In this document: positions 35,106-46,438 of the stretch, piece by piece
Position numbering within the stretch: position 1 is the stretch's first letter
How the letters are laid out: each line of letters starts with the position of its first letter
Assembly: GCA_022578965.1 (NCBI GenBank)
Contig: MU400623.1
Location: 62,001 to 126,000 of the forward strand
Length of the DNA stretch: 64,000 nt
Direction: 5' to 3'
DNA from: Xylaria sp. FL1777
Taxonomy: Eukaryota; Ascomycota; Sordariomycetes; Xylariales; Xylariaceae
The notes under the pieces: generated by a model
What the model was told of the DNA's origin: nothing
Databases searched by the model: none
Seen by the model: only the letters and a program-made list of their open reading frames with translations
Program-made: the position numbers and the translations under genes

Positions 35106-36995
35106 AGAACCTATGCCGTCAAAGGTGTCAGATAACGTAGCCAGCTTCTGTGCGCTACCCTGGTACGCTCAGAGCCCCCTTTCACTGGGCTAACCGGGGC
35201 ACTCTATGTTCCTATCCTTTCGAGGCTCAGCCTTAAGCTCTCTTGTTAGGCAGCGCTGTAGGACTCGCGAAACAGAGTTTCGCCTGTTGCTGCCGCACCA
35301 TCTAGCTATAAAGCTTTGGGTGAGCCTCGCTAATATAGGTCCGAGAATCACCCCGGCAGCCTCTAAGAAGGGGACCCCGAGTGTCCCACGATAGCGCGCC
35401 TCGTTCGATATTGATGTCAGACAACAACTTGAGTCAATTGTCTGGTTGTGTCTCATCGGCTGCGACTCGGTCCATACCGCCCTTGAACTGTGAGGTAGCT
35501 GTCTGATATTGGTTATGATAGGTAACAGTAGTATTGTGTATAGAGCACATAAGGGGGTGGCTAGTCTAGGTATAACGATGAGTGAATAGGGGGACGAGGC
35601 GGATAAGGGAGGTTGGCGTGATGCGAAAGGGTCTGCTGAGGGTAGTGAAAGGATTGCTGAGTAGCGTTAATCCTTTTGAGATAACGGAAGTCGACTCCCC
35701 GATTGTTGTCATTCGCTTGGCTTGGGGAAGGTTCTGTTACTGTTCTTTGGGGGCGTTCTTGGTATACTACGAGCTTAACCTTATCCATGATTACCCAGGT
35801 ACCATTGCGCATGAGATTGCGTCAACCCTAGTTCGACTGAAAAATGTCAACATCTTCAGACGGACAGGAGCGGAATCTCACATTCTCAAAAATTCTACAC
35901 GTACATTTGACGAATAGGAACCTGCGTTTTCATATGCAGTACGCCTATGCACAACTACAGATGATATTTGGGTTAAAAGGGGGGCGGGGGTAAGGCTATA
36001 TTGCAGCTTACGCGCATTTAACCTCTCGTCATCAAATACCTACCTACGCTGACCCAAAGACGGTCTGGTCTGTACCTGCAGTTGTGCCTGGACCTGCATG
36101 CCAAGCTTATCTCGAAAGGCACGGCAAAATGAGCCGGGCTGGAGCCCTAGACATCTACTGGCTAACCCGCGGGCAGGAATCGGATGCATGAGAGAAGCTG
36201 AGGTGCAGCCAGCCAACTAGACGCTGCAGATTCGAGAACCTACTGCAGGCCTTCCAAGGTCTGTGTGTAAGTAAGATTTTTTCTCCCCACGCGATCGAAT
36301 TTCCTGTCATCCATTGTATCCGAGCTGGGAACATCCATGTCAACTTGGTGTATGTAGATATTGTGGATGAAGAGTATGGACTGGTACTTTCTGTCTCTGT
36401 TCACAGATCCCGTCCCTTTGACAACCTATGTGCAATGCTATACGAAAACACAAAAAAAAAAAAAAAGTCGCCTCCCATGCCGGTTTCCGAATCCGAGTCA
36501 ACTTGACCTGCCCTAGTCTTCCCGGGGGTCTGGGTCCCCACTATCTACCATGCCGCTATCGTGCGTTGTATTTACAAGAATGAGTCCTCGTTATAACACA
36601 TTCGGATATCCTAGGTAGTGCCTGACGTCTTGGTCCTCCTCGTAGTCGCTGATATTATCCAGCTACTTCTTATATACCTCCCTCCTCCACATATGAAAAT
36701 CCCATGGTAGTAGTAGTAGCAGCAGCGACAGTGACCAGTCACCGCATGAATCCCTGTTTCGTACATAGCCGCCTAGCCGTACATGAACCGAGTTAAAAAA
36801 GATAAGATAAATATAATATAAGGAAAAAAATGTCCGCCAGACGCCGCGCTCAAGGCAAATAAATTTTTTTTCTCGCTTATGCGAATATCGAAGCTCTTCC
36901 TGATATCGGTCGTGGTGTGTCACGGCTACAGCAATGTACACATGGCTGCTTTCGTCATCGAAGAACTCGTCAAACGTGATGAAGATGATGAAGTG
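35106..36995. other. Convergent intergenic region, no supported gene
   Basis: 1.9 kb between the stop codons of the RNase III-like gene and the receptor gene. Frames at 35206-35394 and 35582-35917 overlap frames on the opposite strand and show no family signal. A run of 15 A lies at 36452-36466, and a (GTA)n/(GCA)n-like run lies at 36705-36727. Confidence 0.5.
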
Positions 36996-38803
36996 TTATA
37001 TAAATACGTGACCGGGCCCCTTGTTTGGGCTGTAATTCGCGGGATTATGATACCGCACGTTCTCCGGCGTTCCTATCCTGTTCATCCCAAGGGGATTCAT
37101 GCCGCCGTAGCCCGCGTAGCCTTGTGGCGGGGGTGCTGGCGACGACGCGTATGTGACCGGTGGGGGCTCGGGGTACGATGATTGATGGGCGTCCATCATT
37201 TCAAAGCGAACGTTGTGCGGGGCTCGAGGCGACGAAAACGATCGTTGAGGGGGCTTGTACGGAGTAGTCCGCCCGAAGTAGTCGGGAGTTTTGCGCCCGG
37301 CAGAGACGGGAGACGTGGGTGACATCGCGCTGCTCGGTGTCAGTACTGGTTCGTTCTTGGCGGTCGAGTCGCGATCCAACATTTCATATGACCGGGGATC
37401 ATTCTTGAGATCCAACCGTGCATCAACGGATACAAATTCTTGCTTCCCCCGACCCCCCAGGCCGGCAACCCATTCGACCCAGCCAGTCACCATAGACCAG
37501 CGGCCGAGGATCAGTAGTAGCCACAGGCCGTTCATCTGTAGGTAAAATTAGTCTCTGAACGTTGCACAGGAGTAAACGGGTTTTCTTACCGCCAAGAGAA
37601 TGAGCACTGCGGTCACTGTTGGTAGACTGACAACCAATGGTGAAGCTAGGCTTAAGCAAGTGTCTTTGTTGTTGTATTTTGCAAGGCATTTAATCCATGT
37701 TACTGCCTTGTCTGGGTCGTTCATAATATCTTCAACAGTGCTGTCAAGGAAAACAAAAACGACAGCAAAGAAGATGACGTCTGTAATGATAATCAAAACA
37801 ATAACGATGCCTCGCCACTGAAGCTGAACGACTCGCCTGACACGTCGGTATGCCTGCCTAGGGGTCATGGTTCGAATACTGTTAGAGTAAGATGGCCGTC
37901 CGGACTGCTCAGTTGACTCGGCAGTGTCTGCGAGAGACGCGAGATAGACTTTAATGCAGTACACGAAGGTTGCGAACTGGATCAAAACTGTAAGACCGGC
38001 GAAGATCAATAAAGGGATCCAAAAATCAGCCAAGCTGTTTTCGTGGTTGATATGGCAGGTCTGGCCGAATCGGAAAGAAACGCCGCTGAAGACTAAAAGG
38101 AGGACGAGCCCGATGATGGGGATGCCCCAGCCGAGAGCCTGAGAGAACCACATGTAATTCCGTCCCACCACCATTTGCCAGCAGATCTGGAGATGCAGAG
38201 AGAGCGCTCTCAGGAAAACCCACAGAACACCACCCCAGCCACCCAGGAGCAGAAAGGCCCCCGAAGCAGCGCAGATTGGGCTCGAGTTCTGGCCGTGAGG
38301 GGTGATCTCGTTGAAACACTGATCTGGCTTTCCTGCCAGGGGGATGATGAATCCCAGCTGGGAACGCGTCAGCGATTATGATGTGGGTGGTTCGTCTGCT
38401 TCATGCAACTCACATTCATGAAAACCACGGCCACCGTGAGGCAAATGCTCAGATAATGTCTATGTGTTCTTTCCACAGGTAATACAAGCCATGATAGTAG
38501 TAAGAAACCACAGCCCACCATGCCGGCAACATTAACCCAGTCAGCAGATTGCGTGACTGTTTTAAAGTTATCCGGATAGACCCAGTCGGTCAACGGACAT
38601 GGTAAACAGCAAGATGTGCCAGTTAAATTCGAACATAACCTGCCCGCAATGTCTGCGATAACAACGTCAGAAGTGGCCTAAGCGTAGTAGGTCGTTAGCC
38701 GGTCTGCAAACTTACACCCGCCTTCTGTAGGAAAAGCCGCTTCGTTAAAGAAAGGCAGATAGCAGCCCGTGTGCAAACCTGCTAGTGTCTGGTTCGATTC
38801 CAT
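36996..38803 (-). CDS. Seven-transmembrane receptor (fungal GPCR, secretin/frizzled-like)
   Basis: Plasma-membrane sensor candidate; ligand unknown. Four exons: 38803-38716, 38652-38414, 38357-37590 and 37535-36996, giving 544 residues; introns are 63, 56 and 54 nt. The N-terminus has no long signal peptide but is Cys-rich (GRLCSN and TSCCLPCP). Seven hydrophobic segments follow at about residues 69-90, 96-118, 140-165, 181-203, 219-242, 283-305 and 335-370. A Cys in the loop before helix 3 (SSPICAASG) and one after helix 4 (FGQTCH) could form the usual receptor disulfide. A basic third loop (RQAYRRVRRVVQ) and a Pro/Ser-rich cytoplasmic tail of about 165 residues suit coupling and phosphorylation. 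Exon joins restore continuous helices 2 and 7. Family naming is by overall appearance. Confidence 0.72.
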
Positions 38804-41800
38804 TTTGGGTCGATTTGGGTCGATTTCTGTTTCAATAACTTTGTTCGGACTGGCATATGCCAGCTGAATCTCTCCCCAAGAACTCTGGGAGCAATGCTTG
38901 AATCAATCGTCTTCGGAGAAATCGGTATGAAAGCGACGCGTTCGATCGGTTATGTGTAGTGCTTAGCCGTTGACCATGATTCCGATGCTGCGCATGGACG
39001 AAGCACGTCTCCCGTACATACAGCAACCCCGCGCGGACGAGTCGATGGTATACAGCTAAGTGGCTCTCAGTAGCATGTGATGTACTTGGGGAATCAACGA
39101 GTACGCAAGAAGTAGGAGTAAGAACGATTTTGAGGAGTACCCTGGCCGGCCTATGTATACGACTACATGTGGTAGGTGCAGTACATGACGATGGGACTCT
39201 GGTCCACCCGATCTTCATTGGTACTAGTGTTACGACCGTCGGAGGACGATACTAACTAGATCTTCGGCCTGGTATCGTACCGTATGGTGGGCAGCGTACC
39301 GGGACTGTACGAGGACTCAACAGTTGTTGGTGGCCCCCCTCACTGCTAACATCTCCCATCTCACTCTCCCCGGCGCTCGCGCTCTGAATGGTGAGAGCGT
39401 GGGCCAAGGGGCGGAGGTTGGTGGGCCTCCGGACAGGCTTGTTAGCCAGTCTTACATCTTACAGAGTAACTTGGAGAAGGTGACGGCCAAGGCCGACAGG
39501 GACCATCCCAGGCAACGTGGTCACTAGGGAATCACAGCGATTTGCGTCTACGTCGTTTCTGCATTTCTGCATGTAAGGAGTGTAGTAGGCTTCAGTTCCC
39601 GTTACGCAGCACCTGGTTCCTAAGAGGCAAATACGGTACGATGTTGCCATTTGCCATTGCCCTGTGGCGGTAAATGGCCAATCAAGAGGATCAAGATGGC
39701 TATATTACATGTCAGTAAGAATAATAGCCTGAAATAGGACCCTGAGTCGGTAGGACGAGGATTGTGCATTGAAAACGGCTCCTACGCAGTACGCAGACTC
39801 ACTGACTGCGACGGTGCCGCTTTCAGCCCACAGTCGGGATGGTTACCCTTTTCTGCAAGCGTCAGCACTCGTTTGAGCCGATATGACGGGTGTGAATAGC
39901 TGCACAGATGCTGCATACACCTTGTAGGCGAGTTGGAGAGCCCATGACCCGGGGAGCTGTCTTGGTCCTGGCTCCTCAGGGACTCCAAGTCTTCGCAAGT
40001 GTGAGTGGAGAAGGATGGACAGATTATCTCACTCCCTATTATTAGCGAATCCCCACGCCCAAGTTGTGCCTGGAGCGATCTCACTAGTATACAGTAGTGA
40101 GCACACTACCACACCAGCTAATGTTCGATGCGAAACTCAATTTTATACGAATATTCGATAGTATGGAACGAATAGTGTAGGTGTACAAAATACCGAACTA
40201 ATTGTGACGAGAACACGGCCTGCCAAACGATCGTCCAGAATAGGTACCGCGCCATAACAGCTGACGCAACGTCGCGTATATGTAACGCAATCGTCAATAT
40301 TCGCCCCTACGCTCACACCGATGACATACGCATACCTAAATGCCGGGTTGCTGGCTGTTACGACCCCTACTTACGGACGGCATTGAGGTAGTGGCGGCGC
40401 GGCGCGGCGCAGCTTGGCCTTATAAATCTTCTTCGATCAGGCTTGACCGGGGCATCCGAGAATCAGGGACGCACGACTTTCCTCTATAAAGTAAGGCAAT
40501 ACACAGTACATGGTGTATCTCAACGTCTTAGTGGCTGAGAGATTGTGCAATCAGGCTGAAATTATACGGACGGTATTTCATCAAAAAATAATTCTAGTGT
40601 ATAGCGTAATAGTAGGTAGTAATAAGGAATAGGGTCTGCTTGACGAATATTAATCCCACGAGGCTCAATACGACTCAAGATATAAGCTAGCACACTCTAG
40701 ACTCATCGAACTGAGGTTAGTTCAGGTACGGCCTGTCTAGGGTCAGTCCAGTCGCAGCAACTAGTATACATTGAACTCACGGGTATACAGATCTCCCACG
40801 TGTAGGTTGTATTTAGTCCAGTCTATCTAAGTAGTGTACTCCTCGAATACGGCCATACTCACATCCGCTCTACTTAGTGTACTAGTCCTGATATTAGTGT
40901 ATATCGGGGCGGGCTGGGTTGCGGCATTCCTTGTCTGAAATCTTGGCCAGGCTCCATCGTCGGAATCAGCTGTTGGGTGTAGATGGTGAGGCAAATGGCA
41001 AATGTAGTACCAACATGTATACTACAATGTGTATACTACTATACATATGTGGTGTACATATAGGTATATCTGGGCTTACCGAGGCGAAGATGACATGCAT
41101 CTACGCCTTGTGTGTAACAATACCTATTGGTCAGTGTATCTTGTAATGTTAATGGCTAGGCAAGGTATGTCAGCCGTTCATGGGTCTTACGCGACGCCGT
41201 TGTATCTAATGATCTTGGGTTTATATGTTAGGTAAACAGATAAGCATCTTACGAGCATCAAACCACTCTACTGAACGCTATACGCTAGATTCAACATATC
41301 TAAACTGGTATTATATGCTAGGTTAGTATACTCTAGCTACGCTATGAACTCAGTGCTACCTATTGGCATGCGTATATACGAGGAATGACAGGTACGCGAA
41401 AAGTCAATCTTCAGATCCCGCCAGTCCTGAACGGAGAGTGGCTAGTCACCGTGGTGTCCCACTATCTCGGTGCCAGGGGGGATTTTCATCGGCGACCTCT
41501 TAAATTCTAGCTTTCGCAATCTTTAATTCTACTGGTTCAACGGACTCTGCTCGTCCCCAAAGGAGCAACGTAAGACTTAGTACCGCCTTCTTGGCCACAT
41601 TCTCGTTGGCTAGATTGTAGTCTACCTATCACAAGATGTTAACCGACAATAGTAATCCTTCTCACGACCGGCGTGATGAATTGAGAACCCTGAGCAAATC
41701 ACACGAAAAGAACACAAGGGCCTTGGCTTTCCACCAACAAATAGGCAGCGTATATTCACTGGCTAAGAGGCCTTTTCAGCTCTGGCGTAGTAGAGCGCCT

Positions 41801-44800
41801 CAGCGAGACATGGGATCGCAACCGTTCGATTACTCAATGCTTCCATAACAATAGAAACCCCTGGTCGCTCTCGGTAGCCTATGAAGGCCTACGGCACAGG
41901 GACGACGTGATTGACGTAAGATGTTAGTATTGATTGTGGGCCTCCTATCAACTTGATTTTTTCTCTCACTTGGCGCGTTGTCGCACGTTCTAGACGGCTC
42001 TAAAGTCGAAGGCCCCGGGCGCCCAGCAGCGAATATGTACGCAGCATACTGCATAGCACTATCTCTATAATCTCCCATTCCCTCATAACATCAGGGGTAG
42101 TTGAGTCACCTACACCTAGGTGCTAATCCGGCGTGTTCCATTCAAGGCCGTCACAAACTACGCCGCAGCACCAGCGAGATGAGGCACCGGCGCTCTACCA
42201 CTTTGTCGGAATCGACCCCTACTACACTACGTGACAAGGGGTACGCATAAGGGTCTGGGTGAGCCATGTTGTGTATTCCCGATAGCGCAATTGATCTTTG
42301 CTAATTAGCTCATCTACTCTTGGGTTGTGAAGCAAGGTCGACTTGCACTACAGAGTCCTATCCCACACTACTGCGTAGCATACAGGCACAGCAGGCAGTA
42401 GTGTGTACAAAGCTGTTTCGGTCCGAGGGCTTACTCGCAGAAGCCTTCTAGAAAATCCGACTACTTCCCAAACAAGGCTGTGATCCGGCTGGTGGCGGAG
42501 ATCAAGAGCGCCACCCCACGCGACAACTACCTACAGGAGGTTAGCTGCTACCGGAAATAATGACAGGGGGGCCGTCGCCGCCTTTGAGAGACTTTATGGT
42601 TACACTACGCTATTGCTAGTTGATGCCCTATCCCAAGGCTATGGGATAACGTCTAACGTATAATAGTCAAGATTCTTGTTGGGTTTCAATTACTCCGTAT
42701 CTCATGGCGAGGTTAACCCTTGCTGGCTAGTACGTGGATCAAGGGACTAGTGTAGGTACGCATACTACACTTAAACTTGGCGGCATACTACAACAGTCAC
42801 AAGTGTTTCGCTATCTGGATGGGCGAGGCAACTCAACACAACATCTCCGGTTGGACACGCAGCTATACAGAGTACGTATACACGAGAGTAGGACAACCTT
42901 CGGTATTGTGATGATCGCCACGGCACTTGAGTTGAGATGTGTTATTCTGTCTTCACATGTCATCCTCGTGCTGAATGGGCCGCTTATCTTGCGAGGTGCA
43001 GAACGATAAACCTGTTTCCAAAACGAACAGATGCCGAAAACGAGTGCAACTTTCAAGATGTGTCGGTAACTTCCGATTCGCTGTTTCCAGCTCGGCGAGG
43101 AGATGTCTCACTTTGGACCAGGTTTGACCTGGTTCATGTGAAGATGGAGAATGCAGCTCGGATGGGGAAGCGAACAAATCAAAGATTCCAAAATCGAAGA
43201 TATGTCTCACTTCGCGGGGAGATCATAAAGACGTTTACTGTCATAACGACACCCGTTGGGGTTAATTGGGTGCATAATTCTCTGCCTAGACATGATCCTG
43301 CCGGTATTTCGATTCTCAAGCACTGCAACTCAGTCTCATAATTAATCTGGATCTACGACTCTCTTCGTAGCTTGCAGCATAGCTTGGCAGGTCGTTGATC
43401 TGGTTACCAACCTAGGATTCGACTATTTCTGCGTCTTATCAGATGTTTATACCCAGATGCGGCAATCATAACTTACAATCATTATACAACAGGGTAACAC
43501 AAGGCAATGCGGAAAGACTCCGAACCCACGCGCTGTATCAAACAACTGAGCTATGCGTAATCATACCCCGGGTTGATGGGCCGAACTAAGATTAACAATA
43601 CCTCCAAATCTATACTTACATACTACTAACACGGGTAGCGTCGGTCCGGTTCATACTCAGTATACGCTAGATCCAAATGTTGCAGTCTATGAAACCGACA
43701 ACAAGAGATTCTTCAGCGGAAATTGCCTTCATCTATCCCAATATTGGTCCCAATCGTGATGCGATCGTCTGTCTGTAAGGAAGTGGAGAGTGACGACAAA
43801 GAGGTCTGTCAGCCCTAGAAAGGTAAGTATTGAAGCCGATCGTCAGTCTAAACCACTATTGCGATCCCACGCGATGCCAAAAGCAAAATGGTAAATAATT
43901 CTCCAGTGCGTAACCTGTTTTTCTGCGTCATTCTCGGCATCAAGCTTTGCTCGAAGTGAGACTGCGACGCGAGATAAACGACGGTGCGACGTAGGAGGTC
44001 GTTTGATGGCATGGTAGCATCAAACGTCCTGTAGGCATTTCGTCATCCTCATGACCCAGATTACAAGATATCATGGCACACAAGCATCGAATAACTCCTC
44101 AACATGAAGACTACCTCCCACTTTCCACACCACGTAACACATACTCACTCCAGTTTGATGCTAGTGCCGCTTTATGATATAGATGCCGTGAAGTCTGAAT
44201 ATGCTAGCTTGCCTGCCACATGCAAACACCGGTGTTGCTTCACCCGTCGCCCAACCACCCCAGAATCCGCTAACATCTCAAAGTAGTTGCACAGTATGTG
44301 TAGATGCCGATAGGTCATCGGGTACAAAAGGTGTTCCCCCGCTTTGCAGCAGTCAGGTCCGCTTACGTGCTGCTCAGTAGTGTACTGTTTAGTGTAAGGC
44401 GAGCCCCTGGCAGTGATCCTGCAACGAACTAAGGGATGCTGGTAAGGTAGGGGGTCGCGTGTGGCCGGCCCGATTGTAGAAACGGAAGTCCCATTATAGC
44501 TAGCATTCTCGAGTATACCAGGGAAGGGAGAGTGCCTCATGTTAAAAGTGAAGAATTTTACCAACGTTTCCAGAGCCTCGGGTCGAAAGCATCGAAACAT
44601 TCCATGTCTTATTAGCGTTCTCACTCACCTAGTGTACGCGATCTATCTCTACCCCGGCCACTGCACTGGCCTTCTTGTAAATACGTACAAAAAATACTGA
44701 CACAAACCAATACCTACACGTAGTACCTACTGTACCTCCAGGTAGGTAAGATCTTTGTAAATTTGGAAGCTCTCTCGCCATCGGAGTCCAGGACACAACA

Positions 44801-46438
44801 GGAAGTTGGAGATTAACCCATGAAGAGGCAACGCCAGCCGCATTGTCATCCTTCTCACCTTTATCGCAGGTGCCTTCTAAAACCTTCATGCCATCGGCAT
44901 CGTTCTCTCCTGGATGAAACACTGTTATACTCGTAGCGCAACTGGAAGTATGGTAGCGACCGACCAACCCTCTCTAGTTTGGATATCAAAGCAGTGGAGC
45001 GCCATCGCAAGGGATCCATATGTACCCGGCACCTGTGAAAGACCTCTCACACACCTACTAGGTAGATAAGATCCGAGACACGAAGTCTCTATGGAGAGTT
45101 CCAAAGCTACCTCTCTGATCTTTAAGCGACGTCAATAATCCGGACATGAGACTGGTGACTCGGTAGGGTATCTCCTAACCTCAATGTCTCCCATCCCGCC
45201 ATCCCGCCATCGGCTCCGGCAACGTATGATTCATCGGCACATGTAGGCTGACACTCATCGGTTGTACATGGTGGCAGTTTTGAAACTTGAGCGCTCTAAG
45301 TATGCAGTAAGTAATGAATGTCAACTTCGGGCCGCACAAACTAAACAGCTCTGAGAAAGCTCGGCGTCAAGTGTTGTGTACCATAGAGTCGCACCCGATG
45401 AGAATATCGTGTCATGTTTAAAACAGCTGCACTAATTCTGGCAAAATGTATACCGTCTTATGTCAGAGTCTGGAGCAATCCATGTTGATTGATATTACCA
45501 TGCCTTCTCAGACATTACCGTACAGCCAGCCGCTCTCTCAAGATATGGTCAAGCGTGCCGATTCTACTCGACTACCTCCACGCGGAGACCATTTTGTCAA
45601 TGATAGTAAGCATCACTTGCTTCCGGAATCGCCGTTGTGGTTCTTAGTGTAAGTAGGGATGCCTTATAAACTTTGAAACCGACTGTTAGCAAGGGAGCAA
45701 GGGAGCAAGGGACCTATTAATTAATCAAATACCTTGCTGCGACATCAGGGCGGCTCATGATTTCCTAGGTCGGTATGTAATCACGAAAGTCCAGTCTCCC
45801 TGTGTAGCATCGCGAAAAAGAGCACGATAGGTACGCGTCGGCAAGTATGTTCCATCAGGATGTACGTAACCTCGCCACTTACTTACTTATGCAAGTGATG
45901 ATGTGCTCGCATGCAGCAGTTTGTTTCAAAAGTCCCAGCTGTTGAAACCTCAACCAACCACTGAATATCTCGCTACAGCACTACCTAATGTTCCTAGGTA
46001 GTTATAGTAGCGCAGTGTAGGGAGGGCAGGGTCGCTATACTATACTGCAGCTACCTACTAGAATACCTAGAAACAGCGTAGGTAGTGTACTGTAGCACAA
46101 GGCTTAGTGGTTGTGGCTGGTATTCTTCTCTGTCGGTATTTTTCTGGGTAAGTAAGTATCCAATGTCCAATAATAACACTTCCCTACGGCACCTGTCTGG
46201 AATCCCACGAAAACAACTAACCTACCATCATCACACCGCCATTGTAGTGTATGCGTACGTGCACCACACGACGTCACATGCTCACTCATCGGTGCAACTG
46301 AGGCACACTCTCGCCTCCCACGGCATCTTGACCTTCTACTCGTCAATTGACATCATAGCACCTGAAACCCGGCATCGCGGGAAGAGCGAAGGTCGTGTCT
46401 CAAGCTCGTCTAGCGTCTTGCTTGAGTTAGGATTTAGC
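38804..46438. other. Gene-poor region, no supported gene
   Basis: 7.6 kb between the receptor and the HET gene. No frame longer than about 150 codons and none with a family signature; frames at 42.73-43.34 kb and 44.17-44.97 kb overlap competing frames. The region has many TACTGCGTA, CTACCTA and GTAC-palindrome motifs. A small GC-richer islet with codon-like composition lies at 42.44-42.56 kb, and a tRNA-like relic at about 43.5 kb. Confidence 0.55.
43509..43568 (-). pseudogene. tRNA-like relic (A and B box without anticodon arm)
   Basis: Read on the minus strand, TAGCTCAGTTG (A-box-like) is followed about 28 nt later by GGGTTCGGAGTC (B-box-like). In a real tRNA the two boxes start about 44 nt apart, so the anticodon arm appears to be missing, and the B box departs from GGTTCGANTCC. 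This could be a decayed tRNA, a tRNA-derived short element or chance. Confidence 0.25.

Noticed and set aside
35582..35917. 111-codon plus-strand frame between the RNase III-like and receptor genes
   Set aside because: Overlaps an opposite frame of 83 codons, has no recognisable motif and does not show clear coding bias.
38790..38800. Perfect tRNA B-box-like GGTTCGATTCC
   Set aside because: It lies in the first exon of the receptor gene (minus strand) and no A box or cloverleaf surrounds it.
46085..46438. Upstream extension of the HET frame by 118 codons
   Set aside because: The extension begins only with GTG, is compositionally unlike the protein and lies in motif-rich intergenic sequence; the ATG at 46439 is the better start.
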